Source: Sphaerolaimus hirsutus (Eukaryota; Nematoda; Chromadorea; Monhysterida; Sphaerolaimidae). Taken from it: DNA of 64,000 nucleotides. The position numbers and the translations under genes are program-made. Below, piece by piece: positions 55,201 through 60,900 of this stretch. The stretch is from positions 8,494,001 through 8,558,000 of the forward strand of contig OZ038454.1 of NCBI GenBank assembly GCA_964036195.1, read 5' to 3'. How positions within the stretch are numbered: position 1 is the first letter of the stretch; each line of letters starts with the position of its first letter. The notes beneath the pieces were generated by a model. The model had not been told where the DNA came from, searched no databases, and was given only the letters and a program-made list of their open reading frames with translations.

Positions 55201-55978
55201 GCTGCAACTCCTGTTTTAGTCTCAGTCTGATCTGGGGGCAGTCCCAAGCCCTGTAAAGTGTAAAGTAAAGTGTCAAATGTAAAGTCAAATGCAAAGTCAA
55301 GTGTCAATCAAAACAAAAAAGAAAAGATTTTATTACTGAACTTTGCATGACAATTGACACTTTACTTTGCATTTGACTTTACATTTGACACTTTACTTTG
55401 CATTTGACTTTACATTTGACACTTTACTTTACACTTTACAGGGCTTGGGATTGGCACCTGATGTCAGTCAATAAGTAAAACATGTGAATGAAAACAATGT
55501 CTATTGGATATTCCTCAATTTGAAATGTCTAGGATGCCCCTGAAAGAATTTTCATTGAAATTGACAGACAAATTCCAACACTTTCCCCATTTCAAACATA
55601 TGGATTTTTTCTGGCAGCACTGGACTCGGCCCTCTAGTAGTATGATGTAAATAAACATGTAAATAACCCAATTTGCCAACTGATGGCAGCTGAACTTTTT
55701 CATTTTTCCTATTGACTGCCAGTTACTTTCTGTAAACACTAAATAAATGCAACAAATGCAGATTTGATGGTGTATCCTGGTTGGCACTTGGCAGTCTGCC
55801 AATGGACCTTGGCTGTGGTTCAATGAATGTATTAGATGACACACTGTACTATTTAGGTGGTTGGACCGGTTATGATAGGAAGGAAATCATTATTTACAAT
55901 GAAACTGCAAATACATGGGCTGTGACTGATTTGCTAACTGTAGCAATTCGTAGGCATGCTGCTATTGAGCTCTGGTGA
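25207..55978 (+). CDS. Secreted protein: C-type-lectin-like, PAN-like, sushi and kelch domains
   Basis: Ten exons: 25207-25641, 25933-26071, 27357-27560, 42952-43161, 47694-47858, 48422-48532, 49837-49894, 52892-52968, 54277-54439 and 55762-55978. All phases agree, giving 592 aa. A signal peptide (hydrophobic MGLNHILIIF) is followed by a divergent C-type-lectin-like domain (about 60-185, SDGWMWALSKTGRN). It lacks an obvious calcium-binding site and has NST, NFS and NIS glycosylation sites. Exon 3 encodes a cysteine module resembling PAN/apple (HICQQEY, SCFGF, LSCLKQ). Exon 4 encodes one complete sushi/CCP domain with four Cys (GTVATVTC, QLACADGQW). Exons 5-10 encode about five kelch repeats (ICGGAT, YTIGGNS, YVCGGN, YYLGGW). 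There is no second membrane segment, so it should be secreted. A recognition or matrix role is inference. I know no family with this order. A candidate poly(A) AATAAA lies at 56767-56772. Confidence 0.82.
26435..26632. repeat. GGTGCC/GGCACC hairpin element, TAGTGATG ends
   Basis: The ends TAGTGATGAAAAGTGCC and GGCACCAGCACTA, with an interior of CACCATGG/GGCACC iterations, make it a decayed relative of the 5266-5381 element. No target duplication remains. It lies in intron 2 of the lectin-sushi-kelch gene. Confidence 0.55.
26759..27155. mobile_element. TACCGTATT-type element (diverged left end)
   Basis: Left part CTACCTCGAATTATCC. Right end TTTTGAGGTAATACGGTA. The interior AATTAACCCCCC, AAATGGGCTGGGGAAATAAT and CTGGCGAAATAATAA matches the copies at 47933-48350 and 59144-59517. 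It ends about 200 bp before exon 3 of the kelch gene. Confidence 0.65.
27865..28729. mobile_element. hAT-like MITE with TTTCCG interior
   Basis: It begins TAGGGTGTCAAATTTCCGTT and ends AATTTTTTGACACCCTA. Perfect 8-bp repeats ACTACAAC flank it (27857-27864 and 28730-28737). The ends iterate CCTTTCCGTTTTCCGTTTTCC. A related half-copy starts at about 48637. It lies in intron 3 of the kelch gene. Confidence 0.9.
29075..30516. repeat. 1.44-kb near-complete palindrome (foldback element)
   Basis: The outer ends are AACACCTTCCCGGTCAAGTA and TACTTGACCGGGAAGGTGTT. The arms stay complementary for about 700 bp each, with only scattered mismatches. The centre is near 29795. It is probably a foldback-type non-autonomous transposon. 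No TSD could be fixed. It lies in intron 3 of the kelch gene. Confidence 0.8.
30918..31052 (-). pseudogene. Third copy of cargo exon a (isolated)
   Basis: The same 45-codon first exon (MAPPKRSNGAG start, donor after GTAGAG) as at 39821-39687. It has its own TATA box but no downstream exons in this truncated copy. Confidence 0.7.
31119..31126 (-). promoter_or_regulatory. TATA box in pseudo-LTR A
   Basis: TATAAATA on the minus strand, 67 bases upstream of the exon a ATG. It is identical in position to the boxes of the other two copies. Confidence 0.6.
31488..31852 (-). repeat. Element leader segment, tandem copy
   Basis: Near-identical to 40257-40621 (offset 8769). It joins the start of pseudo-LTR B directly at CATAATG|TTTTTTGACAC, marking the junction of the tandem copies. 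Confidence 0.75.
31984..32979 (-). pseudogene. Second copy of cargo exons a and b (orphan in pseudo-LTR B)
   Basis: Exon a copy at 32979-32845 and exon b copy at 32214-31984, both intact with their splice sites. Exons c and d are absent downstream, since the leader and truncated copy A follow. A promoter here could still make a short spliced RNA. Confidence 0.65.
33046..33053 (-). promoter_or_regulatory. TATA box in pseudo-LTR B
   Basis: TATAAATA on the minus strand at the same distance (67 bases) from the exon a ATG as in copy C. Confidence 0.6.
33419..35242 (-). CDS. Penelope-like reverse transcriptase
   Basis: 607 codons. The N-terminal part has the CxC motif (DCECK, Cys37 and Cys39), then GHVITGDL (50-57). 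Published work on permuted PLEs places such a linker between EN and RT. The RT core shows YATPKFHK (236-243), motif A YDFANMF with Asp319, motif B GIPMGGSASS (398-407) and the catalytic YVDD (440-443), then a thumb region to the end. It makes cDNA by target-primed reverse transcription. The frame is open back past the ATG at 35242 and reads naturally upstream, so RT and endonuclease were probably one polyprotein. They are now offset by one base. The stop lies five bases before pseudo-LTR B, leaving no private 3' UTR. Confidence 0.88.
   Translation of the reverse strand: MVTRKYDQPFGVTVFNYNKLLKKLTCTEFIEIQHSDCECKLSEYTDKHHGHVITGDLKICKNTELAEILSFGANYRIPNKPHKQNTIKKSIETLTEIKTYLLNKHTNNNTEINEWYEKSIKLVEKRVKNAPKTVQKLYDMSKIKNTLATLHKKYVITPIDKAAATYAFICKKYYIEVIAKELGIQNSDFEKSGNITYKHIGLENAVAPEINKYLKEKTEEYKGEMDRYNESFPVIYATPKFHKNPIKFRYIAGSKISNINSLAWDLHKILQYLSQRLETYCKIITKRNGTNRYWLCKNSTEVALSLQLQHKIHSIHTYDFANMFTTLPHHLIKTHIDFLLDLVIKNNCFRIYKNKATQNTTNNPGKILSVQKTSELLQTVLGNTYIKFCGTIYRQTLGIPMGGSASSDIANLTLAGMEYRFLGNKSNNICARTLHRTKRYVDDILVINQKNFGAMCTDIYGTELTLEPDTSENGTRVHFLDLDISIVAKRPKFNLWNKTDDYKFNIVKNTHVSSNVQRQLGYNTLYAQAKRYLEICSDLSDATKRILDLMRNLHKMEFPIEPMNTTLTKLIINFPHLTTKHNLCTHVDIMKWIYSIMKSINSSNPPT
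35247..36617 (-). CDS. GIY-YIG endonuclease part of the Penelope-like element
   Basis: 456 codons from the ATG at 36617. The nuclease core has NVIYMLTCQSC (199-209) as the GIY equivalent, YVGET (213-217) as YIG, catalytic-type Arg224 in TRFYQH, and a later Glu in TEATYINAM. Cysteines C161, C166 and C169 (CMAKRCLSC) and histidines H245 and H249 fit the CCHH zinc-binding feature of animal PLE nucleases. The first 110 residues are Ser/Thr/Asn-rich with no recognised domain. The enzyme nicks DNA to start insertion. The ORF ends 4 bases before the RT ATG in another frame. A one-base slip in an A-run (35290-35297 or 35309-35314, T on the plus strand) could explain the split. Confidence 0.85.
   Translation of the reverse strand: MVQGSYPDKASPQTNAFLHYFTRLHGLFTSFRPSIPFPTDQGLNSNNGTLFLRHRKIQSMMPLNNITKVFNRKHNLLKPSFHTLHMDSHTNSNTPNATASGGTDAHRCIANVTYVPTIQGTNPTALLRATRSREQAWKLTVYPKLLVENVDINTGATHTKCMAKRCLSCTHISTRRYYTSNNTKNRFIHHQNLGCNTTNVIYMLTCQSCQMQYVGETKQKVKTRFYQHMGMIKKSLNGEKSTETHFYNHFKAHNCDPNLIMLDILEQIDTSEIGKHKPQKFTDTEATYINAMSTAYPLGGNSIIKGIGNITDIDLNSEKHRLPFLNFSLPRIGKRSERTAKKTRQYKTLEPMDSDSNYTIIQKCIHQKTKHTEMSIAELKNKLENKMVKWDMYNKYMALLTAKRQKHAEQKTKCAYPKIFTYHHDNPLDNNNGLQKSIKCKKNNITSGPNNKTKPK
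37565..39821 (-). CDS. Unidentified four-exon ORF carried upstream of EN-RT in the retroelement
   Basis: Exons: a 39821-39687, b 39056-38826, c 38370-37827 and d 37719-37565. Donors are GTAAAT, GTGAGT and GTGACT, acceptors end in CAG, and phases agree. This gives 354 aa ending at TGA. Exon a begins MAPPKCSNGAG, rich in Gly, Asn and Gln, with a basic KKFKR. Exon b is a compact region (IKHICSTLSRYNVIWKG, HDLKRIVCNMMAG). Exon c has SLAFFATLASDTHRYFMLKG and DDLVKKMLDIINLPDVR, then a Pro/Gln-rich stretch. Exon d is Gly/Thr-rich and ends basic (RGRNKSKRRANAA). I recognise no family; it could be a Gag-like nucleic-acid-binding protein of the element or a captured host gene. A and b lie in the pseudo-LTR, c and d in the unique body. 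It is GC-richer than the EN and RT ORFs. The next ORF (EN) starts about 950 bases downstream. Confidence 0.65.
38695..40256 (-). repeat. Pseudo-LTR C (upstream)
   Basis: The 5' copy of the 1562-bp repeat in element orientation. It carries the TATA box and exons a and b of the spliced ORF. Identity with copy B is above 99 per cent by eye. Confidence 0.85.
39888..39895 (-). promoter_or_regulatory. TATA box of the upstream pseudo-LTR
   Basis: TATAAATA on the minus strand, 67 bases before the exon a ATG. About 30 bases downstream lies CTCATACGG, a possible initiator. It suggests RNA polymerase II transcription starting inside the pseudo-LTR. Confidence 0.6.
40257..40684. repeat. Leader of the retroelement with inverted duplication at its end
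   Basis: The part at 40257-40621 repeats 31488-31852. Its last ~40 bases (about 40580-40621, TTAATCAGGTCAGATTCATA) recur inverted at about 40642-40684 (TATGAATCTGACCTGATAAA) with a 20-bp spacer. This is a hairpin at the outer edge of the element, like the inverted junctions known for Penelope-like insertions. Confidence 0.7.
40698..42870. mobile_element. Tc1/mariner-like non-autonomous palindromic element
   Basis: Left end TACACTAGCGGTCAGAATAG. Right end CTATTCTGACAACTGGTGTA. TA flanks both sides. TACAC..GGTCA..TAG..GA..C ends are typical of Tc1/mariner. The arms continue as inverted copies for about 300 bp, including GGGTGGGCGCGCCAGCGCCA. Between them lie an AGCTATCTA repeat (about 41209-41440) and a minisatellite (41460-42080). 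No transposase frame exists. It ends 81 bp before the sushi exon. Confidence 0.8.
41460..42080. repeat. ACTTGACATTT minisatellite
   Basis: About 30 degenerate tandem units of ACTTGACATTT and ACTTGACATTTATC, 11-22 bp long. It lies inside the Tc1-like element. Isolated GTCAAGTGATCAATG words recur near 56917-57045. Confidence 0.8.
43190..43620. repeat. Palindrome with CGGGCGTAAAATTGACC ends
   Basis: The left arm reads GCTGCGATTACAGCTCGGGC then GTAAAATTGACCAGG. The right arm reads CCTGGTTAATTTTACGCCCG then AGCTGTAATCGCAGC. The arms are about 190 bp and meet near 43405. It starts 29 bp after the sushi exon. It is a probable non-autonomous DNA transposon. Confidence 0.75.
43621..44393. other. Intron 4 DNA without clear features
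   Basis: AT-rich sequence. Degenerate GTGATCTGCGGTGAAGTG and CACTTCAC words at about 43680-43900 look like another decayed inverted-repeat element. No exon is seen. Confidence 0.4.
44394..47633. mobile_element. 3.2-kb palindromic hAT-like element
   Basis: It starts CAAGGACGTAGACAGGGGGG and ends GTCCTGGCTACATCCCTG. Perfect 8-bp repeats ACTCAGAG flank it (44386-44393 and 47634-47641). Long arms are mirrored: CATAGAATAAATCGAGGGTG near 44777 with its complement near 47540, and CCCCAGTGCCGAGATAAGGG near 45732 with its complement near 47376. The left arm is split by the hAT-like element at 44894-45684. The central part (about 46800-47080) resembles the DNA upstream of RB1CC1 at about 57640-57890. 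It ends 60 bp before kelch-gene exon 5. Confidence 0.85.
44894..45684. mobile_element. hAT-like MITE with TACACTT interior, copy 1 (nested)
   Basis: It begins CAGAGTTGCGAAAGCGTATT and ends TTTTAACAATTCTG. Perfect 8-bp repeats GTTTGGGG flank it (44886-44893 and 45685-45692). The ends iterate ACTTACACTT and AATACCCGGG. The middle is shared with 48891-49677 in opposite orientation. It lies within the larger palindromic element. Confidence 0.9.
47933..48350. mobile_element. TACCGTATT-type element in intron 5
   Basis: Left end TACCGTATTACCTCGAATTA. Right end TATTTCGAGGTAATACAGTA. The interior has C-runs and the GGCGAAATAATAAACCCCC word. It lies between kelch-gene exons 5 and 6. Confidence 0.75.
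48637..48880. repeat. Left part of a TTTCCG hAT-like element
   Basis: It starts TAGGGTATCAAATTTCCGTT and continues with TTTCCATTTTCCGCAGGC iterations, like 27865-28729. The right terminus was not found. It is followed by GGGACTGGG-type repeats into which the 48891 element inserted. Confidence 0.6.
48891..49677. mobile_element. hAT-like MITE with GTGTAAGT interior, copy 2 (inverse of copy 1)
   Basis: It begins CAGAGTTGTTAAAATACTGG and ends ACTTTCGCAACTCTG. Perfect 8-bp repeats GACTGGGT flank it (48883-48890 and 49678-49685). Its sequence is the reverse complement, with few changes, of 44894-45684. It lies in intron 6 of the kelch gene. Confidence 0.9.
50094..51525. mobile_element. hAT-like element with CGAATTTT interior
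   Basis: It begins TAACGATGGCAAACCCTCCG and ends TTTTTTTGCCATCGTTA. The flanks are GTTGATAG (50086-50093) and GTTGACAG (51526-51533), seven of eight identical. The ends iterate TTTTCGAATTTTTGAATTTTT. A TACCGTATT-type fragment (about 51081-51336) and G-runs near 50530 are nested inside. It lies in intron 7 of the kelch gene. Confidence 0.8.
51809..52135. repeat. Near-perfect 327-bp palindrome
   Basis: The arms AACAGCGTTCGGATCAAGTC and GACTTGATCCGAACGCAGTT begin a mirror that runs about 155 bp each way. It closes at GGTCGCCGTCGCATCTGCG with a loop of about 16 bp near 51975. Few mismatches suggest recent origin. It lies in intron 7 of the kelch gene. Confidence 0.8.
52333..52531. mobile_element. 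CCCTGTAAA-type palindromic element
   Basis: Left end CAGGTGCCAATCCCAAGCCC. Right end ACAGGGCTTGGGACTGCCCC. Both arms carry TGTAAAGTGTAAAGTAAAGT and its inverse. It lies in intron 7 of the kelch gene. Confidence 0.75.
53283..53715. mobile_element. TACCGTATT-type element in intron 8
   Basis: Ends TACCGTATTTCCTCGAAATA and TATTTCGAGGAAATACGGTA. The interior core (CGTACGCAGACGTCGAAAAT, AACAGAGTCATCG) is the same as in 18823-19274. Confidence 0.8.
53761..54212. mobile_element. TACCGTATT-type element, second adjacent copy
   Basis: Ends TACCGTATTTCCTTGAAATA and TATTTCGAGGAAATACGGTA. It lies only 45 bp after the previous copy and in the same orientation. It ends 64 bp before kelch-gene exon 9. Confidence 0.8.
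54532..55058. mobile_element. TACTGTATT element, AATAGAACGGC subtype
   Basis: Left end TACTGTATTTCTTTTTATAG. Right end CATTCTAATAGAAGAAATAT followed by GGTA. The interior has AATAGAACGGCA-like words, as in 11071-11452. It lies in intron 9 of the kelch gene. Confidence 0.65.
55232..55460. mobile_element. CCCTGTAAA-type palindromic element
   Basis: Left end CTGGGGGCAGTCCCAAGCCC. Right end ACAGGGCTTGGGATTGGCAC then CTG. The arms are TGTAAAGTGTAAAGTAAAGT and mirror. The centre is AAAAGATTTTATTACTGAAC. It lies in intron 9 of the kelch gene. Confidence 0.75.
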
Positions 55979-57956
55979 TCTGAGGTGACACAAACGTGAC
56001 ATTAGGTACAAAATAATATTTTTTTTTGTTTACTAATTGAAGTGCCAGCTCTTGGAACTTGGTATTGTATTCAAATTTGTATTGATCAATGTATTTAATT
56101 GTTTCTATGTATTTGGTATGTAGGTATACATTTCAATTGCAGTCAAATGCTAGCAAGATGTACATACTGCACTAGATAATGATGTTCACGCATTGATTTT
56201 TGGTGTAGGTAGATGTGTCACAAATTGTTATGTGTTGCTTTGATTGACAGATGTTCAATATTAGTGGTAGTTGGTAGCAATGGAACAACATCATTATGTT
56301 GCCATTTAAGTTTACAAAAGAGTGTGATGCTATGTCATCATTGGCACATTGGGCTTTTTTTGTGTGGGTATCAGCCTGTCAGCAGTCACTATTGCTGTGA
56401 TCCGTACTTGCAATGAAATCAAATCATGGGTCAGATCAAATCTTAGGTTTACCAATGACTAAATGCTGCTCATTTTTCTAAGCTATTAGGACATTCCACC
56501 TGACTGAAAATACACTTCCATCTAAGATGTGACTGCTTCTCTTTTCTACATTCTGCATACAATCCTTTTATTTTTCAGTTTTTGTGTTGTCATAGTAAAT
56601 ATTTATGTGAACATGTTTAGGTGATTTATCGCTACACAATTTTTGACTTATAGGTTTGACACAGATATTCATGTCTAAAATCCAAAATTTATTGGATAAA
56701 TTTATTTCAGATACTACATTTTTACTTTTTATTTTTTCCATTTTTTCATTCCAATGCTTACAGTGAAATAAATCCTATTGCAGCTACCATTGGCCATAGC
56801 TTCATATAGGTAAAACGTTTTTGACTTGTACACATTTGTACTCATTATTTAAATGCTAACACATTTCTACATTTAAAATAGCATGCACTAGTCAATATAG
56901 AAGTTTAGTTAATGTCAAGTGATCAATGATAAGAGGGTATCACATCAGATACCTATGTCATGTGATAACTTTTAGGTTATAAATGTCAGGTGATTAATGT
57001 CAAATGATCAGTGTCAAGTAGATCAAGTGATCAATGTCAAGTGTGTATTATATCAGTGTAGGCACTGCGCATTTTCAATACATAACTTGTCCGCAGTGCG
57101 AACATACATAACAGGGGGTGCATAACAGGGTAAGCGCATATTTGTTCTAACCTCGTATCCTTGTTTTTCGGGATTCTAGCATCCATGGGAGCAATTTTCC
57201 GGTTCAATAACGGGCCGAATTAATTCAATAATTCAAACTATAAAATCTTTATTGTACGTAAAGTTTATTTATTTTGACATCCTTAAAACTGATACGAGTG
57301 AGTACACAAGAAGAAAAACATCACGGAATCCAGAGCGAATCCCGACATTATGTGATATTGGCACCTGTCCAAAAACCCGTATGGATATCCCGTTTGTATA
57401 CCGCCGTTGACGATGGTGAACCGGTACGACATGCTAGTGTGTCGGCGGCCATTAGCGACCATATCCGGTCGCTGTATCACATACCGCGGACATTATCAGT
57501 GACGCGGACAGAAATCCAGTGTGTTTTACTCTCTATATTACAATATGTAATCGTATCCAAATACAAAATTAGACTTCATTGGAAAAATGCCAAGTTCACA
57601 TAATGTCGGCGATCCATCCAAAGGTACCCATTATTGCAAGTTAGCAGCCGGCCCAAACTTTCGAAATCGTTATAAATATAAATATATTAGACTAAAACAG
57701 TTGAAAATAGGTCCATAACCATGTTTATGGACGAAGATAGCGATTTTATAGGTCAAAATTGGCAATATGGAGCAAATTTTAGCGATTTTAAGCTAAAATG
57801 AAATAAAGACCGCTCAAAATACAATACGCAATCGGTAACTTGGACGTGGGCCAACTTGCCGACCCGATCCCCTGAATCGGATGAGCGCGTGATGAAATCG
57901 TAAAAAAACACCAGCGTTGAAGCAGTGTTCCGTGAACGAAGTTCCTCGGGACGGAT
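55979..57956. other. Intergenic DNA between the kelch gene and RB1CC1
   Basis: The 3' UTR of the kelch gene is probably at the left; AATAAA occurs at 56767. GTCAAGTGATCAATG words lie at 56917-57045. The stretch at about 57640-57890 is similar to 46800-47080 in the large hAT-like element (shared GCAGCCGGCC and TTTCGAAAT-type words). The 110-codon frame at 57274-57603 overlaps this repeat-like area and shows no domain. The RB1CC1 promoter should lie in the right part. Confidence 0.45.
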
Positions 57957-60900
57957 ATGCTACACGTTTTCAATGTTTCCAGCGGGCAGCGGATAAATTT
58001 GGACGTCTCATTAGCGACGGGCCGCGTTGCTCAATTACAAAACGCACTTTGCGCTGAAACGAAGGCTTCCCCCGATGAACAAGTCTTGATTGTTCGTTTT
58101 GGCACCTTTCCAAAACCTTGCGTCTGATCACAACTTTAGAATTTCATCGATTTAGATCAGCGGCGGTCACGTTTTGGACAATGTGAAACTCGTGGGACAA
58201 TACAGCGGCGCGGGCACGGAATCGAATCCTATATTTCTGGTCATCAAGAATGCGGAAAGATATCCATGCGACCGCAGTTCAGACGTGGCCGCGTTTGAAG
58301 CGCAGTACAATTGTTTGTTCTCGGATGGAGTTTCGACCATTTTCACTGAGAAAAATCACTTAAAAGTAGGTGAACAATGGCTATATAAGCGCATATAAAC
58401 TAAAAATAGCTGAAAATAGGCAGTTGGACAAACTAGTGATGTTGGAGGTGAAAATCTATAAAATGTATGAAAAAGTAGCAATTATGAGCGAAAATTCTGG
58501 TATACTTTCTCAAAAATCGCTCAAGATAGGTAGATAGCTGGCCGATTTGTTGGGGGGGGGCGGTCAGGGATAGTAGCCCAAAATTTTTCAACCGGGATAG
58601 ATTGAAAGCTGGGCGGTTTTTTTTTTGGGGGGGGGGTAACCCCCAACCCCCCTCTTTCCTACCCCTGAACTTTTCCATTCCTCTTATCATAGTCATTAAC
58701 TACAGCATCGACCTATCGACAGTAGTCCCTTAACCCCGATCAAACTTCAACCACTCAAACCTTCTCACACCCAAAAAACAACTGCCGCCGCAGCTCTAAG
58801 CGACGAACTTCGCGCCAGCATTCCATCGAACGCGAGTAGCGACGCGCTCCGGCTGCGATGTTCGCTGGCGCGCGACGCTTTGGACGCGTGCGCGCGCGGC
58901 GTCCGTTTGTGCGCCGCTCTTGCGGATGATCATCACATGCTTTATCAGGTGGTGTTGGGTGTTTTGGTTTGGATGGCTGTGTTTGGTGGTTTAACTTGGT
59001 TTTTCGGTGTGGTTTGTAACAAAAATTAGTGACAACAACATTTTTTACGTTTCATATTTCGAGGGAAAAGTTTTCCGTATTTCTGAGAAAAGGCAGTGAA
59101 GTATACATACTATGTGGTTGTGCACACACGCCAAGTTTCAGACTACCGTATTACCTCGAAATACCCCAATGGGGGTTTATTATTTCGCCAGCAAAATTTG
59201 AGGGGGGTCTATTATTTCCCCAGAAATTTTACGAAATTCCCAATACTCAGACGTAGAAAAATACAACATTGTCAGAGACGTATGAGTGTGTATAGGCATA
59301 TACAACTGTATATACACATAAACCCTTCCCTAACGTCACTCAGTCATCGGTTTTAACGTGTGTTCTGCATAATACAGTTCACACACTGTGGTATTTGTTG
59401 TGTACATACTGTTTACACTGTATTTGGGGGGTATTTCGAGGGTGGTTTTCTTATTTCCCTAGCCCATTTTGAGGGGGGGTTAATTTAAGGGGGGGGTTAA
59501 TTCGAGGTAATACGATATTTGTGCTTGTCGCTTATAAATTTTTTTGTTGATGCTGCCGCGACTGAGCGACAAAAAAATTATTTGAAACTCAAGTAGTATG
59601 TATACTTCACTGTCTTTTCTCACAAATGCGTAACTTTGTACGGAAGCGAGTATCTCACTTGAAAAGTCACTATTCAAAAACCATTATGCCCTGCTTGCTA
59701 AACATTCGTTATACAATAAATCCGTTTTCACAGGGCTGGTGCGCAATAGTGGCTCATTTAGACGACTCAGTGGAAGCTTTTTCAAAGCGGGTCGACAGAT
59801 TCAGGGACCAATATGACCGCCTGCAAGGCACCATGCGCAACGAGGCGCAGGGACTACTCAATAATTTTGAGAGTGATGTTCATACATTGAGAAGGTTTAG
59901 TTTTTTTCAGATTTCTGTTTTGTAGAAAAAGTTTAGTTTTGGGTTTAAAAGTTTTATCGAGGCGAAATTTTGTCTGCCGGACACGTTTTTGGGCAGCCTG
60001 AGTTTTAAATGGACCCGAGCGGGCGGTGGTTCTTACTGAGAAGTTCACCAAAACGTTTTGGGTTAAATAATTTTTTAGGCCTTTTTAGAAACTTGCATAA
60101 TATAGATTCTGTGAAAATCGAAAAACTTGGAATAATTAGCAAAAAAAACAACGTTCTTGTCGCAGAATACCAGTGGCGCGATGTCTCTTGGCCGATAGCC
60201 AACAAAACACTGCGTACAACAGCCGACATTCATTTTCTGATTCCGAGAATTCAGAGGGTGACGATGTGTCTCTGTTGGATTGGATCGTGTCACATGAACC
60301 CCGGCATAAATTGGATGACTTGGCCGGTGAAGTTAGATGTCTATTGGCTAAGGTAAGCTAATGTCATTCGATATTGTGATTGCAATTGTTGGGGCCAGCT
60401 GTGCGGACCCGCGCTTTGTAAAACGTCAGGCGTATTTGTCAAATGTCACCTAGCTTTCTGATAAATTTTGTCGGACATTTTGCATGCGTCCCGAATGTAG
60501 ACCAACTAGGATTCAAACGGGATCCCCATCCCGAAGCCCCACTCCCGATCCAGAAAATTTTCAAATATCGATCCCGATAAAATTTCAGTAATCCCAATCC
60601 CGGGAAAATTTGACAAATTTACTTACTGCAAATTTTTGCACCGAGAAATGCGAACATAAACATTCAATGTGCATTTTATGCCACTTCTCTGGCATGTAAG
60701 TGTGTTTTTTGAAAATATTTTTGTGAAAAAATACAGAAAATCCCTCAATACGTGAGCCTGGTCCAAAATCCCGATCCCGAAACCCTAATCCCGATCCCAA
60801 GAACTCAAAAACCAACCTCATAAAAATCGCAGCTGGACACCAACGCCCGGGATGATTTGCTGCAACGGCGGCACAACATCGAGGCGTGTCGCAGCCAGCA

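Noticed and set aside
57274..57603. 110-codon frame upstream of RB1CC1 with a weak resemblance to a ubiquitin-like start
   Set aside because: The true N terminus is at 57957, which joins in phase to exon 2 and matches FIP200 well. This frame overlaps repeat-like DNA and has no splice partner.
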